Source of the DNA: Chrysophaeum taylorii
Lineage: Eukaryota; Sar; Pelagophyceae; Pelagomonadales; Pelagomonadaceae
DNA: 64,000 bases
Assembly (NCBI GenBank): GCA_029834535.1
Contig: JAQMWT010000006.1
Coordinates: 1-64,000, forward strand
Reading direction: 5' to 3'
The notes under the pieces: model-generated
Databases searched by the model: none
What the model saw: the letters and a program-made list of their open reading frames with translations, nothing else
Told to the model about the DNA's origin: nothing
Made by a program: the position numbers and the translations under genes
In this document: positions 42,502 through 52,027 of the stretch, piece after piece
Numbering within the stretch: the stretch's first letter is position 1
How the letters are laid out: every line of letters starts with the position of its first letter

Positions 42502-43608
42502 ATGAAGAAAAACCCTCCCAACGGAACCAAAAGTAGAGAAGAAGAAGATACTAGAAGGATGTTGGAGGTTGCTGCTGCTGTTCTCGTAGGCGCGACGGGG
42601 TGTCCGGTCGTTCGGCGCAGCCACCATCTGCTATCGCCGCTTCACAATGGGTGGGGCAACCAGGCGATGGGCCTCGAAAAGGCGTTATGGCTGGCCTACG
42701 CCTTCAATCGGACGCTCGTTATCCCTCCGCTGCTCGAGCACAAGGGCCCCAAGTCGTTCGGGTTGTGGCCGCAATGCGGCGCGGCCGAACGGCACGCAAT
42801 CAAGGCGAGGCAGGCCTACGACCGCATTTCCGGGCGGCGGTGGACGCGGCTCGTAGACTTTGGAGCAGTCGAGTCGGCGGGCTCGCGCGTCGTGGACTAC
42901 GAGGACGCGCGGCTCAACTTCACTGGTGCCTGGCGATTCGCGTGCAAGACGACGAGAGGGTGGCGGCGGGCCAGGTTCCGCCACGACGCTCCGGCGGTGG
43001 TGGTGGGCTCAGCAATGCGCATGGATCTCGACGCTCTTCGTAAGGATTTACGGAGGACGCGATGCGGGTGGAGGGTTATCGACGCCGCCCACGTGCTGCC
43101 GTTCGCGCGGGAAGTCCGGAGGTTTGTGGATTCGGCGGCCCTGCCTCCGTACGCCGCCGTCCAGCTCCGCACGGGGGACCGCGCCGGCATAAACGCCGAG
43201 ACGGTCGTCGCGTCCGTCGTCAGGAACGTCGCTCCGAAACTTCCCGAGGGAAGGCCGGTCTTCGTGGCCGCTGACCTCGCCTTTTCCTTCGGGGTTTTTG
43301 TGAGGTTCTTGAGGAGCTACTGCCCGCGGTGCGGCGCGGTGTTCGGGCGGGATTACCTCGCCGCGAACGCGCAATATGCCTCGCTCCTCCGCTTGTTCGG
43401 CGGCCCCCACTTCGCCCACATCGCGATCGACCAGGAGGTCGGATCCCGGGCGACCCACCTCTTTTTGTCCGACGATGCGACCCACAAGTTCCGCCGCATG
43501 TCGACCTTTGGCAGAATACTCCAGCGACGCTGGTACCGCGTTCGAGGTGGTGGTGGTGGTGGTGGTGGTGGTCTGAACGCGACGACGAGGACCTCAAAAG
43601 AAGGGTAA
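42502..43608 (+). CDS. O-fucosyltransferase-like glycosyltransferase
   Basis: 368 aa. A second ATG at 42559 starts a hydrophobic stretch (MLEVAAAVLVGATG) that may be the true signal/anchor. Fold cues of the GDP-fucose O-fucosyltransferase group: NGWGNQAMGLEKALWLAYAF followed by NRTLVIPP in the first Rossmann domain, AVQLRTGDRAG, PVFVAADLAFSFGVFVRF in the second, and near the end THLFLSDDATHKFRRMSTFG RILQRR. The family transfers fucose to Ser/Thr of secreted proteins in the ER/Golgi. The precise subfamily and acceptor cannot be told. A poly-Gly tail is coded by (GGT)n. Myotubularin starts 45 bp downstream on the same strand. Confidence 0.65.
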   Translation: MKKNPPNGTKSREEEDTRRMLEVAAAVLVGATGCPVVRRSHHLLSPLHNGWGNQAMGLEKALWLAYAFNRTLVIPPLLEHKGPKSFGLWPQCGAAERHAIKARQAYDRISGRRWTRLVDFGAVESAGSRVVDYEDARLNFTGAWRFACKTTRGWRRARFRHDAPAVVVGSAMRMDLDALRKDLRRTRCGWRVIDAAHVLPFAREVRRFVDSAALPPYAAVQLRTGDRAGINAETVVASVVRNVAPKLPEGRPVFVAADLAFSFGVFVRFLRSYCPRCGAVFGRDYLAANAQYASLLRLFGGPHFAHIAIDQEVGSRATHLFLSDDATHKFRRMSTFGRILQRRWYRVRGGGGGGGGGLNATTRTSKEG

Positions 43609-43653
43609 GCGTTATAATTAAATTGACACGAGCTCGGTCCCTTCGACGATCGG

Positions 43654-45427
43654 ATGAGGACGACGACCCGGCCTGATGCGTCGGAATCGTCGGAATCGTC
43701 GGAATCGTCGTCGTCTCCCCCTTCTTCGGAGATCGAGAACGCGCCGAGCCCTTTCATGAAAGGGTGGCTCCTGAAAAGAGGCCACATCGTGACAAACTGG
43801 AAAGAGCGGTGGTTCGTTTTGGGGTCGGGTCAGCTTTCGTACTACCGCAAGGAGGGAGGTCGGCGGTGCGGATTCGTAAATCTGGAGGAGGAGAGCGGCT
43901 GCGTCGCGAGCACGCAGCGCGCCCACTGCCTGGTGGTGACATCGAGGGCTGCCGAGGGTCACCGCGAGCTCTACGTCGCCGCGAGCACGCAGCGCGAAAT
44001 CGAGCGGTGGCGCGCGGCAATCCGCGGCGAAACAGCAACTACCGCGGGCGGCAGGCTGACGGTGATTGTGCAGGCGACGCGGGGGCTCGAGGAGGAAGAG
44101 ACTGTGGTGAGCGTGGGGGGCGTTGCGGCAAAAACGACGCGGCCTCCGCAGACGACGAGATTCTCGTTCGACCGCGAAAGAGCGAGGTTTGCGCACGTCG
44201 AGGTCCGCGGCGCGGGAATCGTCGTGCTCCCCCTCGCCTCGCTCTGTCCCTCGCACCGCGTCGACCGGTGGTTTGCGTTGGGACGCCGGTCGGCGCGCGA
44301 CGCGGTCCCCGAAGCCGCCGTCAGACTCGAGCTATCGACGGACGTCGAGGCCGACGACAGATTCTCTGCCGCTCTCTCGAACGCTACCGAGGACGACGAC
44401 GATTTGCCAGTGGCCCTCCCGATGCGCGGCGCCGAGGCCGTCGAGGACGGCGGGATGGCGACGTTGGTGGCCTACGCGGACGCGCTCGCGGCCGCCGACG
44501 ACGGCGTCGTCTTGCTGACCAATCACCGCCTCGTCTTCCGGAGGTTGGGGGCTTTCTTGAAGGCGCCGGGCCGCCTCGGCCGCCGCGGCCTCAGCACCTC
44601 CGTACCGCTCGGCCACATCCGCGCGGTGCGGAGGGACAAGGACGTCCTCACTGTCGTGGCGGGATCGCGCCTCCTAGAATTCCACTTTGGCGGTTTCGGC
44701 GGAACAGTCAGAGGTGGTGCGCCGCGGTCCGCGAGCGAGAGGCTCACGGCCGCGCACCTGCCCGAGGACTGGTTACAAGCCATCGACGCGCCGGAGGGAC
44801 CGCCGGCCGCCCGGATCGCCGCGCGCCTCGACTTCTGGCTCGCGAACCGCCGCCTCCTCCGCGCCCGAGCGACGTCCCTCGCTGCCGCCGCCATCGCCGC
44901 CGCGCACTCGAGGGCCTCCAGCGCCGCCGCTCGCGGCGCGCGGCCTTCGAATATCTCGGGGGTCCTCAGGTCGAGCTGGGCGCTCTACGATCCCGCGCAG
45001 GAGCTCCGCCGCCTCGGGATCCCCGACGCCGCCTGGCGACTATCGCGCGCGAACCTCGCGTACGCCCTCTGCCCCACCTACCCGATGCTCTTCGCCGTGC
45101 CTCGCGTCGTCGACGACGACGCGCTCCGCCAGGTAGCCTCGTACCGGGCCAAGGGTCGGATCCCGATCTTGTCGTGGCGCCACCCGGTCAACCGGGCGAC
45201 CCTCACGCGCTCTGCCCAGCCTCTCGTCGGCATCGGCCGCAAGCGCAGCGACGCCGACAACGAGCTCCTCTCCGCGATCGCCGCCGCCTCGGGCTGGGAC
45301 CCCCCCCCCTTCGAAGAAGAAGAAGAAGAAGAAGAAGAAGACGACGACGAAGTGCTAGTTTCCGCCGATGAGCAGCAGCAGTCACTCAGCCGCGCCGGCT
45401 CCTCGGGCGCCGGCGTCGGAGAAAGCG

Positions 45428-45459
<32 letters not shown>

Positions 45460-46521
45460 ACCTCGGTCGCCGCGCGACATGGTTCCACCGTAAACAGAGA
45501 CGAGTCGCTGTCCGACCGTCGATACGCCGAGTGGCGCACGCGCGCCCTACAGCGCGCGAAGCGCCACGACCTCGAGGACTCCCTCCCGGGAGGCTCGACG
45601 CGAAGTTTCGCCGCGGCCTCGTCGCAAACGGCGCTCTCCGACCAACACTTGCTGGTCGTCGTCGACGCGAGATCGCCGATCGCCGCCAAGGGAAACCAGG
45701 CAGTCGGCAAGGGCACGGAGGAACTCAAGGCATATGCCAACATCAACCTCCGCCTCGAGTTCATGGGCATCCACAACATCCACGCCGTGCGACGAGCCCA
45801 CGACGACCTCGTCGACTCGATTTCCCAAGGCCGAGACCTGAACGAAGGACCTTGGCTCTCGCTGCTCCAACGGCTTTTGGCCTCGATCCTCCACGTCGTC
45901 GACGCCGTCGCCCGACACGGTGTCTCCGCGCTCATCCACTGCTCCGACGGCTGGGACCGCACCCCGCAACTTACGGCGGGCGCGATGTTGCTGATGGACC
46001 CATTCTACCGCACCGTCAGAGGCTTCGCCGTCCTCGTCGAGAAAGAGTGGTGTAGCCTCGGACACAAGTTCAGGCAGCGCCACGGCTTTGACGACGACAA
46101 ACCCAACGACCGCTCCCCCGTCTTTCTCCAGTGGCTCGACGCCGTCCACCAGATAAGAATTCAAAAACCCGACGCGTTCGAGTTCAACGATCGTTATCTC
46201 ACCTGCCTCGCCTACCACGCCCAGGCCGCCTGGGTCGGAAACTTTCTCTGCGACTCGGACAAGCAACGTTCGGCCGCCCGACTCCAGGACCGCGCCGTCT
46301 CGATTTGGGCCCACGTCGATTCCCGCCTCCCCGTTTTTACCAACTCTAACTTCGCGCCCCGCGACGCGGTCATCTACCCCCTCGTCGCAAAACAGCACCT
46401 CCGTTTGTGGGCCTCCTGGTTTCAGCCAGACCACGCGGTCATCAACGACGTCTACTGGGACGTCGACGACGGCGGACCCCCCTACGTCGACGTTCCCCCG
46501 CCACATCTAACTACCACCTAG
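43654..46521 (+). CDS. Myotubularin-family phosphoinositide 3-phosphatase with PH and GRAM domains
   Basis: 955 aa. PH domain at residues about 34-125: FMKGWLLKRGHIVTNWKERW, FVLGSGQLSYYRKEG, ending IERWRAAI. GRAM-like domain about 265-350 (VVLLTNHRLVFRRLG ... HIRAVRRD). Phosphatase domain from about 440: LRLSRANLAYALCPTYP, IPILSWRHP, then the active site IHCSDGWDRTPQL with Cys763 and Arg769 (CX5R, the invariant CSDGWDRT). The catalytic residues are all there, so it should remove the 3-phosphate from PI3P and PI(3,5)P2 on endosomal membranes. An acidic, low-complexity insert (runs of Glu and Asp) splits the phosphatase domain. No intron seen. Confidence 0.93.
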
Positions 46522-47063
46522 CATCCTTTCTTATTATTATTTATATCAGGGGCGCGTCTTTCCTCAGCAGCAGCAGGACTTTCGTTTCTTGTTGACGGAA
46601 TTTTTTTTTTCCCGCGGTCCTGAGGTGGTGGTGGATTGCCGAGTTTTGCGAGCGAGGAAGGGCTGCCAGGTTCGAGATCCTTCAGGTTCAACAACACCCA
46701 CCCCCGCAGCGCGGCGAAGGATGGTGGAGCGATCCGATGGGCTACTAACATTCAGGTGCGGCGGCAAGTGTTCACCCTGAAAAAAATTCGACGTCTGCTG
46801 GCATTTATTTAGTTATTTATTTAGATCGCAGCGCGAAGGATTCTTCTTCGCGCGAAGCAACCCCACGCGAGGTCGCCCTATCCGCATCGTCGACAGCCAG
46901 CAAGGCCTATACGCGAAAGAAAGAGGGAGACAGACGGTTGCAGGTGTCAAGAGTGAACTGGCTGGTTGGTCCAGTGAAGATCGTGCAAGAACAAGAAGTG
47001 CCCTGGGAGTTCTATCACCCCAACACATGACCACCCGGAACGCGCAAAAAACACGAACTCGCT

Positions 47064-47098
<35 letters not shown>

Positions 47099-47430
47099 GC
47101 GAACGAAAAGCCCCAACGCGCACAGGGTCTGCGAAACGACACAAAGTGATCTTCTCAGGGCAAGGCCGACTGAAGAGGTCCCAGCGAAGCTCTTTCTCGC
47201 GGGGTAGAGGCGTCGCGGCTTGCTTTTCGGAAAACCGAATCTTCGATTTGAGCCGCTGAACGGTCGGCTTTCAGGACATTTTAAACTTTGGGAGGCAACG
47301 GTCGAACCATATACCCAACTAGGCTACATGAATTTAATGAAGCAGTTTCTACTACTAGTAAACGTGCGTCATACAGGGTTTGAACCACGGGATATCACCG
47401 GATATACACTGGGATACTCTCCGAAGCAGA
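46522..47430. other. Spacer with (GTT)n and tRNA-like fragments
   Basis: (GTT)n at 47063-47099. At 47260-47410 the minus strand shows two tRNA-like box pairs: tagcctagttggg with ggttcgacc, and a ggttcaaaccc. Spacing does not fit a whole tRNA gene. No protein gene recognised. Confidence 0.5.
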
Positions 47431-47757
47431 ATGGCATCAAGTCGCTCCCCTAGGCGGCCATCGAATCGCTCGTGGAGCGAGAGCACAAAGAGTCCCGACG
47501 ACGACTTCCACACCCCCGTGGCTCCGTTGGCGCCTTGCTTGCCTCTAGCCAAGCGGCGACTCTCTGGCCGTGAGGGCGCCTTGACTGGCTGCGCAAGGCT
47601 ACCGATCATCGACACCGATCCCGCAGAAAGGCAAGAGGCGCTTCGCCAGCTCAACGAATGGCGCGAGGCAAAAAAAAGACGATTTCACGGCTCCTTCGCC
47701 GCCGCAAGTCTGCAACCGAATCACTCGTCGTCGTCGTCGTCGTCGCCGCCTCGATGA
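47431..47757 (+). CDS. Possible 108-aa basic protein
   Basis: ATG 47431 to TGA 47755-47757. Sequence is basic and Ser/Arg/Pro-rich at the start (SSRSPRRPSNRSWSESTKS). It then has a helical, charged region (DTDPAERQEALRQLNEWREA followed by KKRRF) and a Ser tail from (TCG)n. GC-rich codon use agrees with coding, but no family is recognised and no homology is claimed. Confidence 0.35.
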   Translation: MASSRSPRRPSNRSWSESTKSPDDDFHTPVAPLAPCLPLAKRRLSGREGALTGCARLPIIDTDPAERQEALRQLNEWREAKKRRFHGSFAAASLQPNHSSSSSSSPPR

Positions 47758-48199
47758 TCAACCCGGTGCTGGACTTCTCGTCAGGGACCATCGCAACAGG
47801 AGTGGAGCGTCCACATCCCCCTCTCTTCTATCGATCCGCTCTGTCGGTTTTCGCAAACGCCGACATATCTCGCATACGTAATCTCTAGATATCGATAGCA
47901 ACTACCCTCCTCTGCGGCTGGGACTCGGAAGGCGGCGCCTACGGGGCCAGGCGAGCTTGGACGGGCGGATACTATCGTCTTGAAGCGTCGCTCTGAAGTG
48001 TCGCGAGGCCTGCGCCTTCGGATGCGATTGTCCGCGAGGTATGGTTTGAAAAGCTTACCCGCTGATTCCAGTCCGTTTAACCGAAGGATCTTCATTTTTG
48101 TCACGGAAGTCCCGTTAGAACCCGTGCAACGGTCGGTACTATAACGGGTCAGCAACGGATGCTTACTTACTTATTTTTTGGGGTAAAGATCAAACAAAA
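47758..48199. other. Spacer, no gene recognised
   Basis: Mixed composition. The only structure is the start of the dispersed repeat at its right edge. Confidence 0.4.
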
Positions 48200-48234
48200 A
48201 TCCTTTTGTTGAAAAACTAGCCCTCTCGAAGAGA

Positions 48235-48488
48235 CTAACTAACTAACTTCGGACCTCTCCCGAGCATGGGAGCCAGGCCGGACCGACAGGAGCCAGTCCG
48301 GAATCACGGGCCTGTAGACGAGGGGCGCCGAAAGGTGGGTCGGCGGAGAGTGATCATCAAGCTTGTCGCCATGCGACGAGGAGACCGCGATGTGACTGAG
48401 AACCAACTCGTCGATAACCTTCCGTATTCGCCCCCCGGCCATACCCCGTCCCACTGCGAACGTTCCGGCTGCCAACCGGCCCGCCCGA
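48235..48488 (-). mobile_element. SINE-like element, 5'-truncated, (TTAG)n tail
   Basis: 254 bp, reverse orientation, about 90% identical by eye to 34959-35250 and 49132-49420 but shorter at the 5' end. The 7-bp target duplication GAAGAGA flanks it (48228-48234 and 48489-48495). Confidence 0.85.
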
Positions 48489-48507
48489 GAAGAGAAAAGG
48501 TGATTAA

Positions 48508-48702
48508 CACAGGGGTATATATATAGCCCCGGGCACTCGCACACACCAGGACCGGCATTCCTACCATAACCTTTTACCCATAACCATAACCCATAATTTT
48601 ACCCATAACCATAACCAAAAGGTTAACCATAACCAAAAGGTTATGGTAGGAATGCCGGTCCTGGTGTGTGCGAGTGCCCGGGGCTATATATATACCCCTG
48701 TG
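48508..48702. mobile_element. Near-perfect palindromic MITE with 68-bp arms
   Basis: 195 bp. Arms start CACAGGGGTATATATATAGC and run 68 bp each without a mismatch that I can find. They are separated by about 59 bp made of cccataaccataa-type units. The 5-bp target duplication ATTAA (48503-48507 and 48703-48707) contains TTAA. Folded, it forms a long hairpin. A TTAA-type (piggyBac-like) origin is possible, but the 5-bp duplication fits better. Confidence 0.88.
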
Positions 48703-48714
48703 ATTAATACCTTC

Positions 48715-49120
48715 GCGAAACCGTCGTCGCCAGCTCAGTTTTTCTGTATGTTGGATATTAAACGGATCGAATAAACGGGAAGTTCAATGTGCGTGTCCGT
48801 GCCGCGGTAACGGTGTTCTTCCGCATTTTCACTTTTACTTGCTAGAAAGAGAAATTACCTTTTGGGCGCAAGACGTCTTCCGGTGTTTCTCGCGATGAAC
48901 CGCGCCTCGCCGTCCCCGCTTGCGCTCCGCCACGCCGAAGGCGTCGCCATCGCCTGCGCAGGCGAACCTTGACCTCGACGCGCTTCTGACTTGAACGCTG
49001 CGTTGTATAGTTTCTTATATACTTTCAACCAAAGGAACTGCCGCGCCGGCTACTAATTAACGGGAGAAACACGAAAAACCCCCTCCTCTTTATAAATGTT
49101 TACGATGCTGTGACCAACAC
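48715..49120. other. Spacer, no gene recognised
   Basis: Contains gcgaaaccgtcgtcgccag shared with 23512 and the right end of the TIR element. Otherwise nothing is seen. Confidence 0.4.
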
Positions 49121-49131
49121 CCCCCTCTTAG

Positions 49132-49420
49132 CTAACTAACTAACTAACTTCAGACCTCTCCCGAGCATGGGAGCCAGGCCGGACCGACAGGTGCCAGTCC
49201 GGAATCACGGGCCTGTAGACGAGGAGCGCCGAAAGGTCGGTCGGCGGAGAGTGACCATCAAGCTTGTCGCCATGCGACGAGGAGACCGCGATGTGACTGA
49301 CAACCAACTCGTCGATAACCTTCCGTCTTCGCCCCCCGGCCATACCCCGTCCCACTGCGAACGTTCCGGCTGCCAACCGGCCCGCCCGGGAGGCGAATAG
49401 GTGCCAACCTACGCCGGGAG
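49132..49420 (-). mobile_element. SINE-like element, full 289 bp, (TTAG)n tail
   Basis: Reverse copy with the same 5' end as 34959. An 11-bp target duplication, CCCCCTCTTAG, flanks it exactly (49121-49131 and 49421-49431). The shared 5' end of two independent copies suggests a defined full length. Confidence 0.88.
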
Positions 49421-49583
49421 CCCCCTCTTAGCAGTCGACCTTTTAAAGACAAACTTGGGGGGGGGGGGTCGGTGGCCAAAATCCGTCCGTCAGTCAACTG
49501 TTGACTCGTGGGCAGCAGACCCAACTCAACTAGGTCATCATAAAATTCATCGTTAGTAGTACCAAGGGCATTGTTCGCAAACA

Positions 49584-49615
<32 letters not shown>

Positions 49616-49719
49616 CCTGGGGTGTGAAGAGCGAGTGCGAAACGCTGCGCGCAAACAAAAAACGAACAACGACCCGAGGAAGGAGCCAAGTATGAACATA
49701 CCGCCACAAGGTTGTGTCG
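49421..49719. other. Spacer with G run and (ACGC)n
   Basis: A run of 11 G at 49457-49467 and (ACGC)n at 49581-49615, about nine units. The stretch agtcgaccttttaaagacaaac resembles the reverse of 33712-33730. No gene recognised. Confidence 0.6.
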
Positions 49720-50664
49720 TCAATCGCCGCACGGGTGGAGTTTGAACTCCGGGAAGGCGGGTTCGTGCTCGGGAGCCAGGCCTTGCTCGAGGTCCTCCCG
49801 AAGAGTCTCGTAGAGACGGGCGTTCCAGGGTTGGAAGACGGCGTGGAGGTCGTCCCTAATGTCGCACGTGATGGTGCGCTGTTTCTTCGTGTTGTTGTTG
49901 GCGTTGCGCACCGGGAGCCAGACCTGACGTTTGAGAGGAAATAAACCTAAAAATTTCGCGACGTCCGTGGCCATCTTCGTTGGCTCGCTCATCGCGTCGT
50001 AGCTCACGAGGTAAAGCTGGCGTCGCGAGAAGGAGCGGCGCCACGCGTCGATGTGCGCCACGTAGAGACCATTCCAGATGCCGTAGCTGAGTTCTAGGTA
50101 GAGCTTCCTTTGCGCGTCGTCGTACTGAGAAATATTTGCTTCGAGGCGACCGTACGCTTCGAGCTGACAGGCGGCAAAGTCTTCGAAGGCATGGCTACCG
50201 CTTGCCGAACACACGCCCGGATCGGTGTCCCAATCGAAACCAAGAGCCCTTTCGTGGTTGTAGAGGCTCAGTTCTCTTGCGATGGGCTCTCTGAGCACGG
50301 CGATAAGCTTGACGGCCGTTCGCACCGACGGAATCATCGCCCGCGCCAGCATCCCGGGCACCAGTGGGGTCGAGAGATGGTTCGGCGTCCCTTCCAGGCC
50401 GTTGGCTCTGGGGAACAGTTTTAAGAAGTCGGGGAGCGAGTAGTTGCGCTTCTGAAGGGCGGCCCAGTCCCAAAAATGAGTTTCCTTTGTTGGCGGTGGT
50501 TCCGCGCCGCGCAACTCCATCGTGTACGATAGCATCGAAAACATCGCCGTCGACCCGCACTTTTGCCCGCCCAAAAGCCAAACCCGAGGCCAGCACCCTG
50601 CTTCGCTGCACCACTCCTGTGCGCAGGCGACGCCCGCCAGCATGGCAAAATTTGCATACATCAT
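49720..50664 (-). CDS. Secretory-pathway sulfotransferase (heparan sulfate sulfotransferase type)
   Basis: 314 aa. An N-terminal hydrophobic segment (MMYANFAMLAGVACAQ) may be a signal. PAPS sites: 5'-phosphosulfate loop WLLGGQKCGSTAMFSML (residues 29-45) with the Lys, and 3'-phosphate region KLIAVLREPIARELSLYNHE (119-138) with Arg and Ser. ELSYGIWNGLYVAHIDAWRR and QLYLVSYDAMSEP follow, as in the NST/3-OST group (LsrG.Y...L..W...F.r.q.lv...E.L). It should transfer sulfate from PAPS to a polysaccharide or other glycan in the Golgi. The acceptor cannot be told. The start was chosen at the Met beginning the hydrophobic stretch; two Mets are adjacent. Confidence 0.88.
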   Translation of the reverse strand: MMYANFAMLAGVACAQEWCSEAGCWPRVWLLGGQKCGSTAMFSMLSYTMELRGAEPPPTKETHFWDWAALQKRNYSLPDFLKLFPRANGLEGTPNHLSTPLVPGMLARAMIPSVRTAVKLIAVLREPIARELSLYNHERALGFDWDTDPGVCSASGSHAFEDFAACQLEAYGRLEANISQYDDAQRKLYLELSYGIWNGLYVAHIDAWRRSFSRRQLYLVSYDAMSEPTKMATDVAKFLGLFPLKRQVWLPVRNANNNTKKQRTITCDIRDDLHAVFQPWNARLYETLREDLEQGLAPEHEPAFPEFKLHPCGD

Positions 50665-51091
50665 CTTCTATCTCTTCATTTATCATCATGCCCAAGTCTT
50701 CGGGTGAAGAAATACAACATTCTTCAACTTGCAGTCTACCAGTCCACACGTACGTATCTCGCTTTCTTTCTTAAATTATTATATTTTGTATCCCAGTACC
50801 CCCAAGACCGTACCTCACCGTTATTATTAAGCGGAAAATTTCGCGAATGCAGGGGCCCGCCGCTGGCGGGCACCCGGGCGGAGCCCGGCGGCGGGCCGGG
50901 CGGTGGGGCTCCGACTCCGCCCGGGTTTCCGCGAGTCGCCGGCCCACCCGCCCTCGGCCCACGCGGCCTCGGCCCACGCCGGGTGGGCGAGTGCTCGGCC
51001 GAGGTAACCAAAGCCTCTTCCTACACGATTACGGCTAGCAAGGGCTCGGAAAGGGGCTCGACTCCGACGTGGGAAAACGCCGAGGGGAACG

Positions 51092-51227
51092 CCGCGGCTC
51101 TGGAGCGGGCTTAGCCAGCATGCGACGCGGTGCGCACTGTGCCCGGAAGTTCTGGAAGTCCGCGGCTCTGGAGCGGGCTTAGCCAGCATGCGACGCGGTG
51201 CGCACTGTGCCCGGAAGTTCTGGAAGT
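51092..51227 (+). repeat. Perfect tandem duplication, 68-bp unit
   Basis: Two identical 68-bp copies (51092-51159 and 51160-51227), starting ccgcggctctggagcggg. A third copy begins (ccgcgg) and then diverges. Confidence 0.9.
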
Positions 51228-51471
51228 CCGCGGGATTCGACGCGTCCTTGAGGTCGCTCTCTCTCTCTCGAGCTCTGTTTCAGCGTCTTACGGAGCGACT
51301 CCATCCGCTCGCAGATGCTGCGTTACCTTCTAGCGCTTCCGCTTCTAGCCCTTATTGTCGAATGAATTCCAGGAGCTGCGTTGGTACATCTATGCTGGAT
51401 ACGCGGTCCCAAAACGGTCCTGGATGAGACTGTCGAGAGTCGCTCAGTACCGCGCCATTGCCCGTCGTCTG

Positions 51472-51549
51472 CATCAGCGACTCCCTTTCTTTCAACGTGG
51501 CCACGGCAGTTTTCCCCATCAGCGACTCCCTTTCTTTTAACGTGGCCAT
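51472..51549 (+). repeat. Tandem duplication, 45-bp period
   Basis: catcagcgactccctttctt...aacgtggcca occurs at 51472 and 51517 with one difference. Confidence 0.85.
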
Positions 51550-51773
51550 GGCAATGAACCGGCTGAACTTCCGATGTGCGCGGGACTTGTCCTGGCTCTT
51601 CGAGTTTGCTGGATGCTACCACCAAGCCCCATGCAGCGCACGAAGAACTCGGGCGGACTCACGCCGCAATCGATTCGACTGTCGCCGTTGGTGGTCCCCG
51701 CATGGGCGTGGTCCCCGCACGGGCATAAGAAGAGCGCGAGGTGGCACTGGTGGCCCTTTTGTAGCCGGGCGAT

Positions 51774-51870
51774 GCGGAGCCGCAGCAGGTGCGGGCGTAT
51801 TGACATTGTCCCCTGCAGCCTCGCGGAGCCGCAGCAGGTGCGGGCGTATTGACATTGTCCCCTGCAGCCT
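51774..51870 (+). repeat. Tandem duplication, 49-bp unit
   Basis: gcggagccgcagcaggtgcg...cctgcagcct is repeated at 51774 and 51823 with perfect identity. Confidence 0.9.
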
Positions 51871-52027
51871 CCACGCCAGCCGAGCCCACTGCCACCGCCG
51901 TTGCACGCGCTCTCGATCCGTCGCCATTGATCGACGCGGCCCCGGCGCCGCGGCCGGCGACCCGGTTGGCAACGGTGATGGTGTACTCGCACCTAGGAAC
52001 CTCGCCAGTGTCGGCCTTGGCGTGGGC

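Larger units (their letters stand above)
48200..49042. mobile_element. Possible TIR DNA element, host of a SINE and a MITE
   Basis: Left end tccttttgttgaaa and right end tttcaaccaaagga (49027-49040) are inverted repeats of about 13 of 14 bases. The left end block (..GTTGAAAAACTAGCCCTCTCG) recurs at 23431 and 52790. Inside sit a SINE (48235-48488) and a palindromic MITE (48508-48702); without them it is about 385 bp. No target duplication is clear, so the outer boundaries are tentative. Confidence 0.4.
50665..52027. other. Repeat-bearing spacer, no gene recognised
   Basis: 50840-51010 is very GC-rich (cggcccacgc units). Three separate tandem duplications follow at 51092, 51472 and 51774. Open frames in the area are by-products of high GC. 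Confidence 0.5.

Noticed and set aside
42340-42627. 95-codon minus-strand frame in the spacer before the fucosyltransferase-like gene
   Set aside because: Low-complexity translation of (GAAG)n and its flanks; no coding signs.
43764-45371. 535-codon plus frame inside the myotubularin gene
   Set aside because: Shifted frame, Arg-rich, no motif.
45640-46030. Sac1/synaptojanin-type phosphatase
   Set aside because: The active site is CSDGWDRT with a GRAM domain upstream, which is myotubularin, not CX5R(T/S) of Sac1.
45547-46506. 319-codon minus-strand frame opposite myotubularin
   Set aside because: Antisense of a certain gene; open only through high GC3.
48508-48702. hAT-type MITE, suggested by CAGGGG...CCCCTG ends
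   Set aside because: The 8 bp on each side do not match; the duplication that does match is ATTAA outside CACAGG...CCTGTG.
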